Source: Blastobasis lacticolella (taxonomy: Eukaryota > Arthropoda > Insecta > Lepidoptera > Blastobasidae). Taken from it: a stretch of 64,000 nt of DNA. The stretch spans positions 3,386,026 to 3,450,025 of the forward strand of contig LR990061.1 of NCBI GenBank assembly GCA_905147135.1, in the 5' to 3' direction. This document shows, piece by piece, positions 1 to 9,609 of the stretch (position 1 is the first letter of the stretch; every line of letters starts with the position of its first letter). The notes beneath the pieces were generated by a model that saw nothing but the letters and a program-made list of their open reading frames with translations, had not been told where the DNA came from and did no database searches. The position numbers and the translations under genes are program-made.

Positions 1-67
1 TCAATGACTATTACACATCAAATCATCCTCACTCAATTAACAAAATTATAAATTTATAAATAACTTC

Positions 68-346
68 CTATTTCGAAGAGCTAGTAGTACACCATACATT
101 TTTGTCATTGATATATTCATCAATTTTATAATAGGCTTTTTTCATTAAAGTTGTTTTCACCTTATCTTTAAATTGTAATTCAGGCAAATTAATAATACAT
201 TCAGGAATATGATTATAAAATCTTATACAGTTACCCATGAAAGATGAATTTACTTTACTTAGTCTGAACAACGGTGTTACCAGTTTATTTTTGTTTCTTA
301 AATTGACATTATGAATATCAGTATTTTTAGCATTGCTTAACCTTGA
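68..346 (-). mobile_element. LINE reverse-transcriptase C-terminal fragment
   Basis: An open frame of about 92 codons reads leftward from 346 to a stop at 68-70. It begins with a segment like NTDIHNVNLRNKNKLV and continues with RLSKVNSSFMGN, IRFYNHIPECI, LPELQFKD and KAYYKIDEYIND. This resembles the extreme C-terminus of a widespread lepidopteran non-LTR retrotransposon polyprotein, as I remember that family. The frame breaks at a TAA at 347-349, so the catalytic RT domain is absent and the copy is dead. No poly-A tail or target-site duplication is visible. Confidence 0.7.
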
Positions 347-604
347 TTATCGGTCTCGCAAGCACGCTGCCACTAGACTAGTGCTGCATCTTAAAAAAAT
401 ATAGCTTTAATTAAAAATTAAAAATTATTATGGGATAAAATGCCACACAGGTCTAGCATTTAGACTTTTGATAAACGAGCTTGGCTTTATCATAAATTAA
501 TAAAAAAGTAAGAGAAAATAAAAGAAATATTGGCCACTTAAATCCGCATCGGTGCGTTTCTTATTATCGTACAATATTAATTAGTAATAATTTATTTATA
601 ATAG
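347..604. other. AT-rich spacer
   Basis: I see no gene or recognised repeat. It holds A-rich runs near 390-430 and 505-530. Confidence 0.5.
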
Positions 605-742
605 GAGCGTCGGTGGTCTAGTGGTTATCCGACTCGTAAGCGAGAGGTACCGGGTTCGAATCCCACTGCGGCCACGTACCAATGACTCCTCTCTGAGCTA
701 TGTACATTACAAGGCGGACCCCGGGCCCTAGTGTGCGAGATG
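605..742 (+). mobile_element. SINE-T copy 1, internally deleted
   Basis: The head has a box A-like stretch (GGTGGTCTAGTGG) and a clear box B (GGTTCGAATCC near 654), as in a tRNA-derived pol III promoter. After the TATGTACATTA motif the copy jumps directly to CAAGGCGGACCCCGGGCCCT, which lies about 200 bp further along in full copies such as 47585-47933. The middle of the element has been lost. The GAT tail is also missing. Confidence 0.8.
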
Positions 743-1142
743 GATTTCTACATTTAATAATATAAAACAAAGCAATGAAAAAGAAAAATAATAAAATCAC
801 AAAACAACGTCATATAGAGGCGATGTGTGATTTTTTAATTGTTGGAAACCGCAAAACCCGTTGTATAGTACACAAGATCTACGCGATAGATACGTAGGGA
901 CAGATGGCGGCAAGCAACTTGTTTTATACTATTTTTTCTTCTTTATTACTTTATCTCTCTTAGGACGGGTCTAGTTTAAGTTTTCACTAAAAACGTCATC
1001 ATCATTGAGGACCTTATGGACTAAGCCAACCTCACAGGTAACCATTCCGAGGTAGTGCTTTTTAAAATATTACACTCAAAAACGCAACTCTATAATTCCA
1101 TAAGATACCGACTAATGAATTGACATCGATTGAAAGAGATAT
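743..1142. other. Unassigned spacer
   Basis: No coding signal or known repeat recognised. Mixed composition with AT-rich runs around 925-960. Confidence 0.5.
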
Positions 1143-1394
1143 GGCCGTGTGGTGTCCGGCAGAGTAGAATAGCACCAACCCCACACTCATGGGTGTGGCG
1201 ACAAGGCGACAAATGTTTTCGAGGCAAAAGATCAAGAATCTCCGTAGTCTGGAAAATGGGCAGCAGCTTTTACCATTGTTATATTTAAACACTGCGATCT
1301 CCAACCCGCCTGCCAAGCGTGGAGATTATGGCATTAACCTCCCCTTTCGTGGGAGAGGCCCTAAGTCCTGCAGTAGACTGTTACGGGCAGTGAT
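1143..1394 (+). mobile_element. Rep-A copy 1
   Basis: This copy starts with GGCCGTGTGGTGTCCGGCAG and ends near a GGGCAGTGAT remnant of the usual GGGCTGTGATGATG tail. It is nearly full length for this family of about 250 bp. Short ORFs on both strands here are by-products of the repeat. No clear target-site duplication is visible. Confidence 0.8.
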
Positions 1395-1420
1395 TATAAA
1401 ATATATATTCAGATATCTTT

Positions 1421-1740
1421 ACAATGTGGAGAAGATGGTTGAAAGGCTGCTTACCAAAAGTGTCTATCGTGCTAATGCGAATGAGAGGTTCTGCAAAAGG
1501 CGGCCGAGGAGGACATTGATGATACTGATCAAATAAAATGACCTTCTCCAAAAAGGGCAGGTCAGGAGCACCCTCAAACGGCCTCAACCGTGGAAGGCAA
1601 AATGGTGTGTTAGGATCGTAGCTTGTCTGGAAGAGATCGCTTAAAGCTATAAGGCCGCCTTTACGAGCATATAAAATTGTTTTTCTTTTTTCTTGTTATG
1701 TATAATTTTTTGTGTTTGCAATACAGAGTTTTTACTTACT
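1421..1740 (+). mobile_element. LINE-C 3' end, copy 1
   Basis: This is a 3' fragment of a non-LTR element shared with 3743-4063. The left part reads as a degraded C-terminus (MVERLLTKSVYRANAN, then RRPRRT), similar to the GRPRRT-type region of insect endonuclease-RT proteins. The right part is a 3' UTR with CTGGAAGAGATCGCTTAAAG, ATAAGGCCGCC and a tail like TTTGCAATACAGAG. Clade is uncertain. Confidence 0.65.
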
Positions 1741-1867
1741 TGTGGCATTCTATAGTCTCTGCCTACCCTTGAGAGATACGAGCGTCGGTGTGTACAGCGA
1801 GTGTATGTAGTTATGTGTGTATGTATTGATTATTGGTCGCAGTACAGACGCACACATAACACATACC
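1741..1867. repeat. Dispersed repeat with 64-nt hairpin
   Basis: The GTCTCTGCCTACCC motif resembles a common lepidopteran dispersed repeat. A hairpin lies at 1803-1866: GTATGTAGTTATGTGTG pairs with CACACATAACACATAC with one bulged A, around a loop of about 31 nt. Confidence 0.45.
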
Positions 1868-2244
1868 TACCGTTCGCTCATTACGCCATATTACAGTGAC
1901 TCATAAAAAGTGTATTGAACTGATAAAACTGTCCTAGTGACCTTTGCGAAAACATCGTTCCACAAGTATTTATTTACCATTTGGAGCGACAAAAGGAGAG
2001 TAAATAATGCATTTGTGCTCTCGTATATAGTCTGGCTGCATTTCGATTGTTGCCTCAGCTTTAGTCGCTATTTTTTTTAAGAAATAAGGCTAACTACCTC
2101 TGTCCTACAATGATAATGAGATGTTATTGCAGATAATTGTGACTTCGTTTGCTTTTTAATGCTTTTTATTTAGAGTTTTAAAATTACGAGGATTCTATCT
2201 ACTACCTATATTGTCTTTCCTCCGCTTTTATCTGCTATAATGCA
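1868..2244. other. Unassigned spacer
   Basis: Nothing recognised. Confidence 0.4.
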
Positions 2245-2394
2245 GGTGATGCAGGTTTCATCACGATGTTTTTCCTCACCGGCCATCGGTTAGTATTCAA
2301 CTAATGTACATAGGTCAGAAAAGGTTCGAACCCAGTACCTCAAGGAACGAGTCGGGCCCCTTAACCAATAGGTCAGCGACGCTCACTATAATAT
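2245..2394 (-). mobile_element. SINE-T copy, 5' half only
   Basis: The 5' part of SINE-T in reverse orientation: tRNA-like head (box B complement GGTTCGAACCC), the TGTACATTAGTTGAA segment and the AAACATCGTGATGAAACCTG segment. The 3' half and GAT tail are absent, so this is not the usual 5' truncation of retroposons. Confidence 0.75.
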
Positions 2395-2423
2395 GCATAC
2401 ATTTATAAACCTTCCAAAATAAG

Positions 2424-2700
2424 TTTTTTTTATACCACTAAGGTGGCAAACAAGCTTATGGCCTGCCTAATGGTAAGCCGTCACCGCAGCCTATGGACGT
2501 TTGCAATACCAGGGGCATCACCCACGCGTTGCCGACCCCGTAAAAACCTTTTAACCTCTTTCTTGAAGAATTCCATGTTGTACTCTCCAGGGAAAACCTT
2601 TCCAGGTACCTCATTCCACAACCTTAGTGTGCGTGGGAGAAAGTTCCTTTGGAACCGCACAGTTCGCGACCAATTTGGATCCAAGGTGTGAGGATGAACT
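2424..2700 (-). mobile_element. Jockey/CR1-like LINE 3' end
   Basis: A poly-T run at 2424-2431 is the complement of the poly-A tail. Reading leftward from 2684 to 2481, the frame encodes the C-terminal motif RTVRFQRNFLPRTLRLWNEV, then FPGEYNMEFFKKEVKRFL and a VHRLR terminus. This matches the end of Jockey/CR1-type RT proteins in Lepidoptera. The 3' UTR has the CTTACCATTAGGCAGGCC motif. The fragment is 5'-truncated and its last about 65 codons are open. Confidence 0.8.
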
Positions 2701-2771
2701 TCCTGTCGGTTATCTAAATGAAAGCAAATACCGTATCAAAATCTATTGCGTGATGTAGAAGAAATAACCGG

Positions 2772-3225
2772 ATGAAAAGACAGATACAGCATCTTTGCTT
2801 AAGTAAGGTCTTGAAAGTCCAAAAGTTTCTCGTGGCGGAGAGGAAGGTGTTTCAAAAGATCTTCGGCCAACTTCAACTTCAAGGAACTGATGGGAATTGG
2901 ATCCGGAAGAACAAGGAGCTGAATGACCTACTGGGAAAGCCTAATATCATCGGCGAAACAAAAACCCATAGTCTTCGCTGGATTGGCAACGAGGATGTGA
3001 GAAGATCGGGCAGTGTAGAAAGTGGTCAGCGATCGGTCAGACGTCTCAGGTGTCGCTGGAGGAACTAAGTGGAAAGAGAGCTTTTGAAAATCCGGGCTGA
3101 CTATTGGCAGGATTGTGGACAGAGAGAAATGGAGCATCTTAGTATCCTTAAGTCTTAAGTCCTTAGCTTCTTCAGAGGCCCAGACTCATTTTAGGTCGCT
3201 GCGTCATCATAGTAAGTAAGTATTA
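2772..3225 (+). mobile_element. RTE-like endonuclease-RT C-terminal fragment
   Basis: An open stretch encodes ERKVFQKIFGQLQ, WIRKNKELNDLLGKPNIIGE and HSLRWIGNEDVRR. This is the post-RT region of insect endonuclease-reverse transcriptases (family pattern: ERKI-RKIFGP, then RLRWLGHV). A stop falls near 3066. In another frame follows VDREKWSILV and LRHH, the usual C-terminal DR-KW motif. The copy is therefore frameshifted and dead. Confidence 0.7.
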
Positions 3226-3231
3226 AGTTAG

Positions 3232-3498
3232 GTTTTATGTCATCACAGTCCGTAACAGTCCACTGCAGGACTTAGGGCCCATGAAAGGGGAAGTTATTGC
3301 CATAATCTCCACGCTTGGCAGGCGGATTGGAGATCGCAGTGTTTAAATATAACAATAGAAAATGCTGCTGCCCATTTTTCAGACTACGGAGACTCTTGAT
3401 CTTTTGCCTCGAAAATAATAGTCGCTTTGTACGACACTTATTGTGTAAGGGGTTGGTGCTATTCTACTCTGCCGGACACCACACGGCCTGTTTTATGT
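3232..3498 (-). mobile_element. Rep-A copy 2 with target-site duplication
   Basis: The element occupies 3241-3489 in reverse orientation, from the CATCACAG tail complement to the CACACGGCC head complement. It is bounded by a perfect 9-bp direct repeat, GTTTTATGT, at 3232-3240 and 3490-3498. This supports insertion by retroposition just downstream of the RTE-like fragment. Confidence 0.88.
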
Positions 3499-3693
3499 AA
3501 TGCTCTTTATATACCATCTAGCCTTACAGCATGTGCCTATACAGGCATAGCATGTAAGTAAGCAAACTTTGTTACAAAAATGCAGGAGATTGGCCTGGAG
3601 ATCTGTAACACAGTTTTATTCAACCTAGCGCAGACTCCAGCTCTCATTTACGATTTTACACTGTATATACGAACCTTATGATATTGTGTACTG
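3499..3693. other. Short spacer
   Basis: No gene seen. Confidence 0.4.
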
Positions 3694-4112
3694 TACTCAT
3701 TATGAAATATATTTTATAAGGTATTTTTAGTTTTGTAACTATAATTACAATGTGGAGAAGATGGTTGAAAGGCTGCTTACGAAAAGTGTCTATCGTGCTA
3801 ATGCGAATGGGAGGTTCTGCAGAGGGCGGCCGAGGAGGACATTGATGATACTGATCAAATAAAATGACCTTCCCCAAAAAGGGCAGGTCAGGAGCACCCT
3901 CAAACGGCCCAGTAGGCAAAATGGTGTGTCAGGATCGTAGCTTGTCTGGAAGAGATCGCTTAAAGCTATAAGGCCGCCTTTGCGCGCATATAAATTGTTT
4001 CTCATTTTTCTTGTTATGTATAATTTTTTGTGTTTGCAATAAAGAGCTTTTACTTGCAGTCCATACTCATTATAAAATATATTTTATAAGGTATTTTTAG
4101 TTTTGTAACTAT
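3694..4112 (+). mobile_element. LINE-C copy 2 between 49-bp direct repeats
   Basis: The LINE-C 3' fragment (3743-4063) has the same C-terminal remnant and 3' UTR as 1421-1740, ending in TTTGCAATAAAGAG. It is flanked by a 49-bp direct repeat with one mismatch, 3694-3742 and 4064-4112, each reading TACTCATTAT then AAATATATTTTATAAGG and TTTGTAACTAT. Either this is an unusually long target-site duplication or the locus was partly duplicated. Confidence 0.7.
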
Positions 4113-4184
4113 GCAAATATTTTTCCTCTTATATTGCCATCTTTATACAATTCATAATTGCTATTGACTTATTATTTATTAATT

Positions 4185-4250
4185 AACTTATTTATTGCAC
4201 ACAATAAAATACATAGCGAAATATAAAACATAACAGGCACTACTTTTTTC
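4185..4250 (-). mobile_element. LINE 3' tail fragment
   Basis: TTTATTGCACACAATAAA is the complement of the TTGTGTGCAATAAA polyadenylation-like 3' end seen in other LINE tails here (for example 57352-57470). Only the end remains. Confidence 0.4.
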
Positions 4251-6232
4251 ACCTTTACTTAGATTCATAATTGCTGTTCCAAAGTCGAAATTCGAAATTG
4301 AATATCGAATGCAACGGTTAAAATGTAAGGCAACTGTAATTGGTTTCAATCTTTAGGGCTTCGTGGCGTTAATTTGTCATTTGACATTGTTGTAATCGAT
4401 AAATAAGTGCCAATCAGATTTTACATTTCAAACACAGTATTACTGGAGACCCTTGACATTTTAAAACAATCGAGTTGCAACTTAATCTAGACAAATTTAT
4501 CAATGATTTTATAAATTAGTTACAATCTATCGTGATTTTGTTAACAATGTTGCGAGATTAATTGATCTATTTGCTGTCAACTAGGGTAGCTAGTAATCTA
4601 GAGAAGAGAAAAAACGGCAGGGTCTAAATGAAGAGTTTACAAAGTATCACGTTATTAATACTAAAATCAAGAACTAGCTCAAAGCTTAGGTAGGGAAGTA
4701 CAAAAAAACACAAATGTAGGTACCTATGTCAAATTCAATGTTATTTTTCCATGTCCTATCGCTAAGGGCTACAAATGCATAATCTAAGAATGTGGCATAG
4801 GTAATACGATAGAACTACTTATCGCTTAAACAACTCAGAATAAACTGTACCTACACTGGTAATTCTAAAATACACCAGTTTAAAGTCAATCCCCATTTGC
4901 TTCAATTTATTCACTGTAATTACATTTTCAAAGCACTACAATCTTCCAAGGAGCCAGCGACAAAGCAAAGCACAGGCCGCGTTGAGCCAATCAAAATTAA
5001 AAATAAAACGAAAAAGGAAAAAGTACACCGCAATTCAAAAAGCGAACGCACCTCAAAAGCTGTCAAACTGCCTGACGTTGCGTTCAGAAACCTGCCCTAC
5101 CTCAACCGCAACGGGCGTGAGGTCGTTAACCCAACATTTATTTTGTTTTTTACCCGCATACAAACTAAATGCACACGTATATAGACGTAATAAGTGCGTT
5201 GTAAGATATAAATATAAGGCATAACTCTCGTATCTGACGTTCGAAACTGGTCCGTAACCGGAATCTCGCGCGGCGGGCGCGGGGCCCGTTTCGTTCAGTA
5301 GCTTTGGGCCGCGGCCGCCCGATTAAGTATAATGTTTAGAATTTGTTTTTTTTTATTAAAATCTTAATGGCCGCCGCAGTTTTTATAATGGCCGTTTTCT
5401 TATGGACGAACGGGTCGGGCTTTCAGTCGCTTTTTGTTCGCAAATAGGTAATAGGCTCACGTAATAACGATTTAGTATTGTAAATGCATTGGTATTTGTT
5501 TTACTCATACAGGTATAGATATGAGTGTATTTCAGTTACAGTAACAGTAATTCTAAATAATTAATAAAACCAGTTTTGAAACATATTGTTAATTACGTAA
5601 TGATAGTTTTTTGGAAGGAAGAACACATAGGTAAAGAAATCGATTCAATATTTATCAAAACTTGCAACACGGTCTTCTAAAGAACGCAACGCTAGGCGCA
5701 ACCAGCCGATCCACCAACGTAATAACCGGCAAAAATTCCAAAATAAAATAATAAACCATAGACAAAATAAACTGACGGCAACAAATGACGGGCTATGCGG
5801 CTTAGAACCTGCGGGAATATGGGCTGGGTTTTTGTCGCGTCGTGTTTCTCCTTTTAGCGGCGAGACGGATGAGGTGCATCAGTTTTTACTCTGTGGAATT
5901 TATTCTCCCGGTTGCAATAGATAACCTGATCTTAGCCTGCAGCCGCCATTTTGATCCACCATTTTGATTTTAGTCTTTTAGTGCGCGGCTACTTGAAATT
6001 ATTGCCGGTTTTATGAGGTGCTCTCCTTTCGTGCTTTTATTTTGTAGCCCCTGTATGGAAGCCCATGGAAATCCTTTGTTGGCAAGACGAGGTGCTTTCT
6101 ACACTTCATTTTATTGTCTACCTACGCGGTTTCGTCCTATTTTCTTTACGTAGTTCGAACAAAACATGTCTTATCCTTTAGTAAGTCATTGTTTCTATTT
6201 TTGTTAGCTATCATTTATTTTAAGTAGTCGTA
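4251..6232. other. Unique region with a CpG-rich patch
   Basis: I see no gene. The stretch at 5240-5330 is markedly GC- and CpG-rich (CGCGCGGCGGGCGCGGGG, GGGCCGCGGCCGCCC) within AT-rich DNA. It could be a regulatory or promoter patch, but no initiator, ORF or splice structure supports that. Confidence 0.35.
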
Positions 6233-6362
6233 AATAGAGGTCTCCTTAGAGGCGGGGAACGCATTGTTGCGCCCCTGGTGTTGCTGATGTTCATAGGCGG
6301 CGGTGACCACTTTCTATCAGATGGCCCGCTTGCCTGTTTGTCTGCCGTATTACATTGAATAA
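6233..6362 (+). mobile_element. LINE-J 3' end, copy 1
   Basis: Contains AGAGGTCTCCTTAGAGGCGG, CCTGGTGTTGCTGATG and the 3' UTR motif GCTTGCCTGTTTGTCTGCCG, shared with the better preserved copy at 61898-62137. The coding remnant is the last 20 or so codons; no poly-A remains. Confidence 0.75.
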
Positions 6363-6681
6363 AAATATTTACATGAATAAATAAATAGAAAACTTAGTTA
6401 TGAAAGTACGAATTTCTGGAAATGATAAAACACTGCACATTGTTGTCTGATTGTTTTAGAGCTTCTGACTAAGCTATTGTGGCTAGAACTAGTTGTCAAT
6501 GCTCTCCAAGTAGCTATCCTCGGCTACATCGTCAAACAATTTTTGTCAATTTTGATAAACAACAGGTTTTGAGTAAAAATATTAATTAACTTACCCAGGG
6601 TGCATCCTTAGTTTAGACTCTACTGCGCTAGCTCAGCGGCCTAACCTTAGCGTTTGTCTACCACAATAAATTCCACTTACC
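6363..6681. other. Unassigned spacer
   Basis: Nothing recognised. Confidence 0.4.
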
Positions 6682-6765
6682 CTTAGTACAAGCTTTGCGT
6701 AGTTTGGGGCTAGATGGCGCTGTGTGACTATTATTTTTATTATTATTATTATTATTTATTCACGA
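6682..6765 (+). mobile_element. SINE-G 3' end with (TTA)n tail
   Basis: The segment AGTACAAGCTTTGCGTAG, TTTGGGGCTAGATGGCGCTG is the conserved 3' end of SINE-G, followed by an ATT/TTA repeat at about 6731-6761. The tRNA-like head is missing, so this is a 5'-truncated copy. Confidence 0.7.
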
Positions 6766-6811
6766 TCGTCCCTCTACAACATATTGAGGATCCTCCTTAT
6801 CAGTGTAGGGT

Positions 6812-6866
6812 ATTGCCACAATCTCCTCAATTGGCAGGAGGGTTGAAGATCTCAGTGTTGAAGATA
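6812..6866 (-). mobile_element. Rep-A internal fragment
   Basis: TATTGCCACAATCTCC and GGCAGGAGGGTTGAAGATCT match the reversed internal part of Rep-A. About 55 bp only, diverged. Confidence 0.55.
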
Positions 6867-6990
6867 CTGAACTCAGTGTATTCCCTGATCATTATAATCT
6901 GGACGCCTCTAAACCTAGGGTGAATTGATTGTTTCTAGACAGACATGCTCCATCTTCGGCCGCATCGGCATTTACCACTAGTAGGATAAT
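6867..6990 (+). mobile_element. LINE-L C-terminal fragment
   Basis: One frame encodes VFPDHYNLDA, a stop, then LFLDRHAPSSAASAFT. This is the C-terminus of a LINE related to the reverse-oriented remnant at 29071-29240. The stop (TGA near 6927) marks decay. Confidence 0.6.
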
Positions 6991-7182
6991 TATATAACTC
7001 TGTTGCCAACAATTCTCTGTTTGATCGATATGTATGATCGATTTAACTGTCTCAGATTATTGCAATTGATCTTTGTTAGCAACTGAAGCCATGAAATTCA
7101 TGATACGGAATCGCAAAAGTAACAGTTTCAAACATTGAAATCAGATAATTGTTGGCAACAGCGTTACGCAATTAGCCTACAG
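6981..7182 (-). mobile_element. MITE-B copy 1
   Basis: A roughly 200-bp element with long imperfect terminal inverted repeats. The left end has AGGATAATTATATAACTC then TGTTGCCAACAATTCTCTG; the right end has CAGATAATTGTTGGCAACA then GCGTTACGCAATTAGCC. Its reverse complement aligns throughout with 9610-10124, including the internal GTTGCTAACAAAG segment. It has no coding capacity, as expected of a non-autonomous DNA element. Superfamily not assigned. Confidence 0.75.
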
Positions 7183-7186
7183 GTGC

Positions 7187-7240
7187 GATGGCGGCCATTT
7201 GACAGGCCTGGCTAGTCTTATATAAAAAAGAAACACTGCA
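7187..7240 (+). repeat. Dispersed repeat E, copy 1
   Basis: GCGATGGCGGCCATTTGACA then TATAAAAAAGAAACACTG resembles segments at 38041-38095 and 48652-48705. Short and unclassified. Confidence 0.4.
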
Positions 7241-7608
7241 TACAATTATCGAAATGCAACGAATTACATGGAAGGTAACAGGAATGAATATCAGTTACGA
7301 ATATGCCAAAATAACAGCAGTCAGTGACAAGGAAATGATGACAAAACGTTATTCACGCGTGTTTAAAAAATTGTCGTAACAAAATATTTAAATAGTTTGA
7401 TTCAATGTAAACAAGGCAATGACTAGCCCCGCGGAAGCATCGCTACCAAAGTTTGGACTAGCTACTTGCCAAATATAAAAACAACAACAACATTTGTGCA
7501 TTGCTACTACATGAGTCTGAGCGTACAAAATTAAATATGTTTCTTTTTCGGTGTGGATTGGCAAGAGTTTGGCGTAAGTAGGAAATAAGGTGTATAAATA
7601 AGCCATTA
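7241..7608. other. Unassigned spacer
   Basis: No gene or recognised repeat. Confidence 0.4.
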
Positions 7609-7778
7609 TCCGGTCTGGTCGGCTTCCCCAGGTAGCAGGGTCGCGGAGGTCAGATGGCAGTCGCTCCACTGTAATTATCTAATCTGCTAATTCCTGAATC
7701 ATGGTCAGGGCGGACCCCGGGCCCTCGTGCGCGAGAGCACAACTGAGACGTTAACCCCAAGATGATGATGATGATGAG
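7609..7778 (+). mobile_element. SINE-T copy, 5'-truncated
   Basis: The 3' half: CAGATGGCAGTCGCTCCACT, AGGGCGGACCCCGGGCCCTC and a (GAT)n tail at 7760-7778. A 5'-truncated retroposon copy. Confidence 0.82.
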
Positions 7779-8319
7779 ATAAGGGTAATACTCACCAATT
7801 TATTAATTATATGTTTGAATAGGCCCTTGTTCGCAATCTGAGGGCAGTGGGCCGAATGCCGGCGTCAGATTTTCGCTCATCGTAAATCTCAAATTTTGAT
7901 ACAAGCATACAACCTATTTTTATTTTTTATTATTTTACTCTTGTACAGTTTACATAATAATAATATTACATTTATCATTTTAAGAATGTATCTGAACTAC
8001 GGGATGATGCACCGTACGGATATGTTCAAAGAAGAATGTTATAGAGAGCGCTTTGGAAGAGGTTTGCGCCAATCGTAAAACGGATATTTCACTCCTAAGC
8101 AATCTCATAAAGGAGTTCAACCATTCAAAATCGAATTTAAGTGTTGAATCTTGCTTCTTTGCATGAGCGGAGATTATAGAGTTTATATAGGTTATAGAGT
8201 TTATCTAGGTAGTCCTACTGTTTTGTTCTATCATACGTGGCTCTTTTTACCACTTTTTGACTACCTTCTTCTTCATATAATGTCAATAATCGCAGGTTAT
8301 ATTTTCCCAATCTTCATCC
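7779..8319. other. Unassigned AT-rich spacer
   Basis: Short ORFs here show no recognisable features. The local repeat TTATAGAGTTTATATAGG / TTATAGAGTTTATCTAGG occurs near 8172-8208. Confidence 0.4.
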
Positions 8320-8488
8320 AAGCGACTGAATGATCCAATCTGGTCAAGTTCCCCTGGTAGCAGGGTCACGGTGTTAATATGGCAGTCGCTCCACTGTAAT
8401 GATCTGATCTGCAAAATCCGGGATCATGGTCAAGGCGGATCCCTGGCCCTCGTGCGTCAGAGCACAACCAGGACATCAACACCAGAAT
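8320..8488 (+). mobile_element. SINE-T copy, 5'-truncated
   Basis: Begins at GCGACTGAATGATCCAATC and carries the shared 3' half (GGTAGCAGGGTCACGG, CAAGGCGGATCCCTGGCCCT), followed by an ATT run instead of GAT. Confidence 0.78.
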
Positions 8489-8751
8489 TATTATTATTAT
8501 TTTTATGCTTTCCTAGTCTAAAACTGAGCAACGTCGATGGCACTGCTTATCTACTACCTTCTTAATATAGATGTTTGTAGAAATAATAAATTAAACGACT
8601 ACTTATTCAGAAATGAGAATTGGATGACTTTAGAAAATAAAATTGGCGCGGATTCATCAGGATTGTATTCCATTTAAACCGCGTTTTTAATTTATCTAAG
8701 TAAACCCATAGGGCAGACTATTTATCTCTTGCAGTTTTCTTTTTCTTCTTC

Positions 8752-8850
8752 TTTATTCTTTATTGTACACAAACATGCCATTATGTTACAATACAGTAAA
8801 AGTGATGTACAAAGGTAAGCTTCTTTGTATTAATTTTTCTCTTTTAGGTT
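8752..8850 (-). mobile_element. LINE 3' UTR fragment
   Basis: TTCTTTATTGTACACAAACA is the complement of the TGTGTACAATAAAG end typical of the LINE tails in this window. Confidence 0.4.
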
Positions 8851-8984
8851 GACCAATGTCCACCACAATGGATCTCTTGCAGTTTCTCAGTTGTTTTCGT
8901 TTCTAATTTTGTTGTTTTACTGGTCTACCTAATATATTAAAATTTAGTTTTTAGTTATTTTTAAAGTAAGGTAACACTCGTTAC

Positions 8985-9130
8985 GGTCTCCTCTACGCGC
9001 TAAAGTTCCTTTCGTCTTGTCTAAGGTTAACTAGAAGAGATCCTGTTGTGGAATAAGCTGGCATTTGCTTTGTAAGTGTTTACTTTTGTAATCTACTATT
9101 TTGTTGCAATAAAGAGTTTACATACATACA
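8985..9130 (+). mobile_element. LINE 3' UTR fragment
   Basis: Contains AACTAGAAGAGATCC, ATAAGCTGGCATTTGC and TTGTTGCAATAAAGAG followed by a short CATA repeat. This is the same organisation as the LINE-C 3' UTR but diverged. Confidence 0.5.
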
Positions 9131-9609
9131 TATAATCACTTAAGTTTTTGAGACTGTTATATTTTCCTAAAGTCCGATGCGGCTCAAGAAACATAAGATA
9201 CTCTTTAAAATAAACAAAGAATACCCTCGTAGGAAACGTGTTCCATACCTAAATTCAATTTTTACACAAATTTAAGTTCACCAAAGTTGTTTAATTGGAT
9301 TTCCTCTGTATCAGACCCTATGATTGTAAAATGAGGAGTCGGATGTCTACGTCCACTTATACCCATATATATCCATATATTTTACAGCACTTGAAACTAC
9401 TGAGCTCCAAGTTGTTCTCACTCTCATTTTCATACTTCACAAACATACAGACATAAAATACAGGTTAGTCCAGATCGTAAACGCTGGAGTTACTGAGCTG
9501 ACACGTGGCATACTTTCTGTTTACAAAGAAACATCAGAGCATTAACAATCCTTTCGATCCTCCATCTTGTATGAGTAGCTTATTTGAATCATACGTACGC
9601 GTGCTCTGT
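9131..9609. other. Unassigned spacer
   Basis: No gene or repeat recognised. Confidence 0.4.

Noticed and set aside
605..680. tRNA-like heads of SINE-T and SINE-G copies as functional tRNA genes
   Set aside because: Each is followed directly by the conserved SINE body, the acceptor stems do not close, and many copies with scattered mutations exist.
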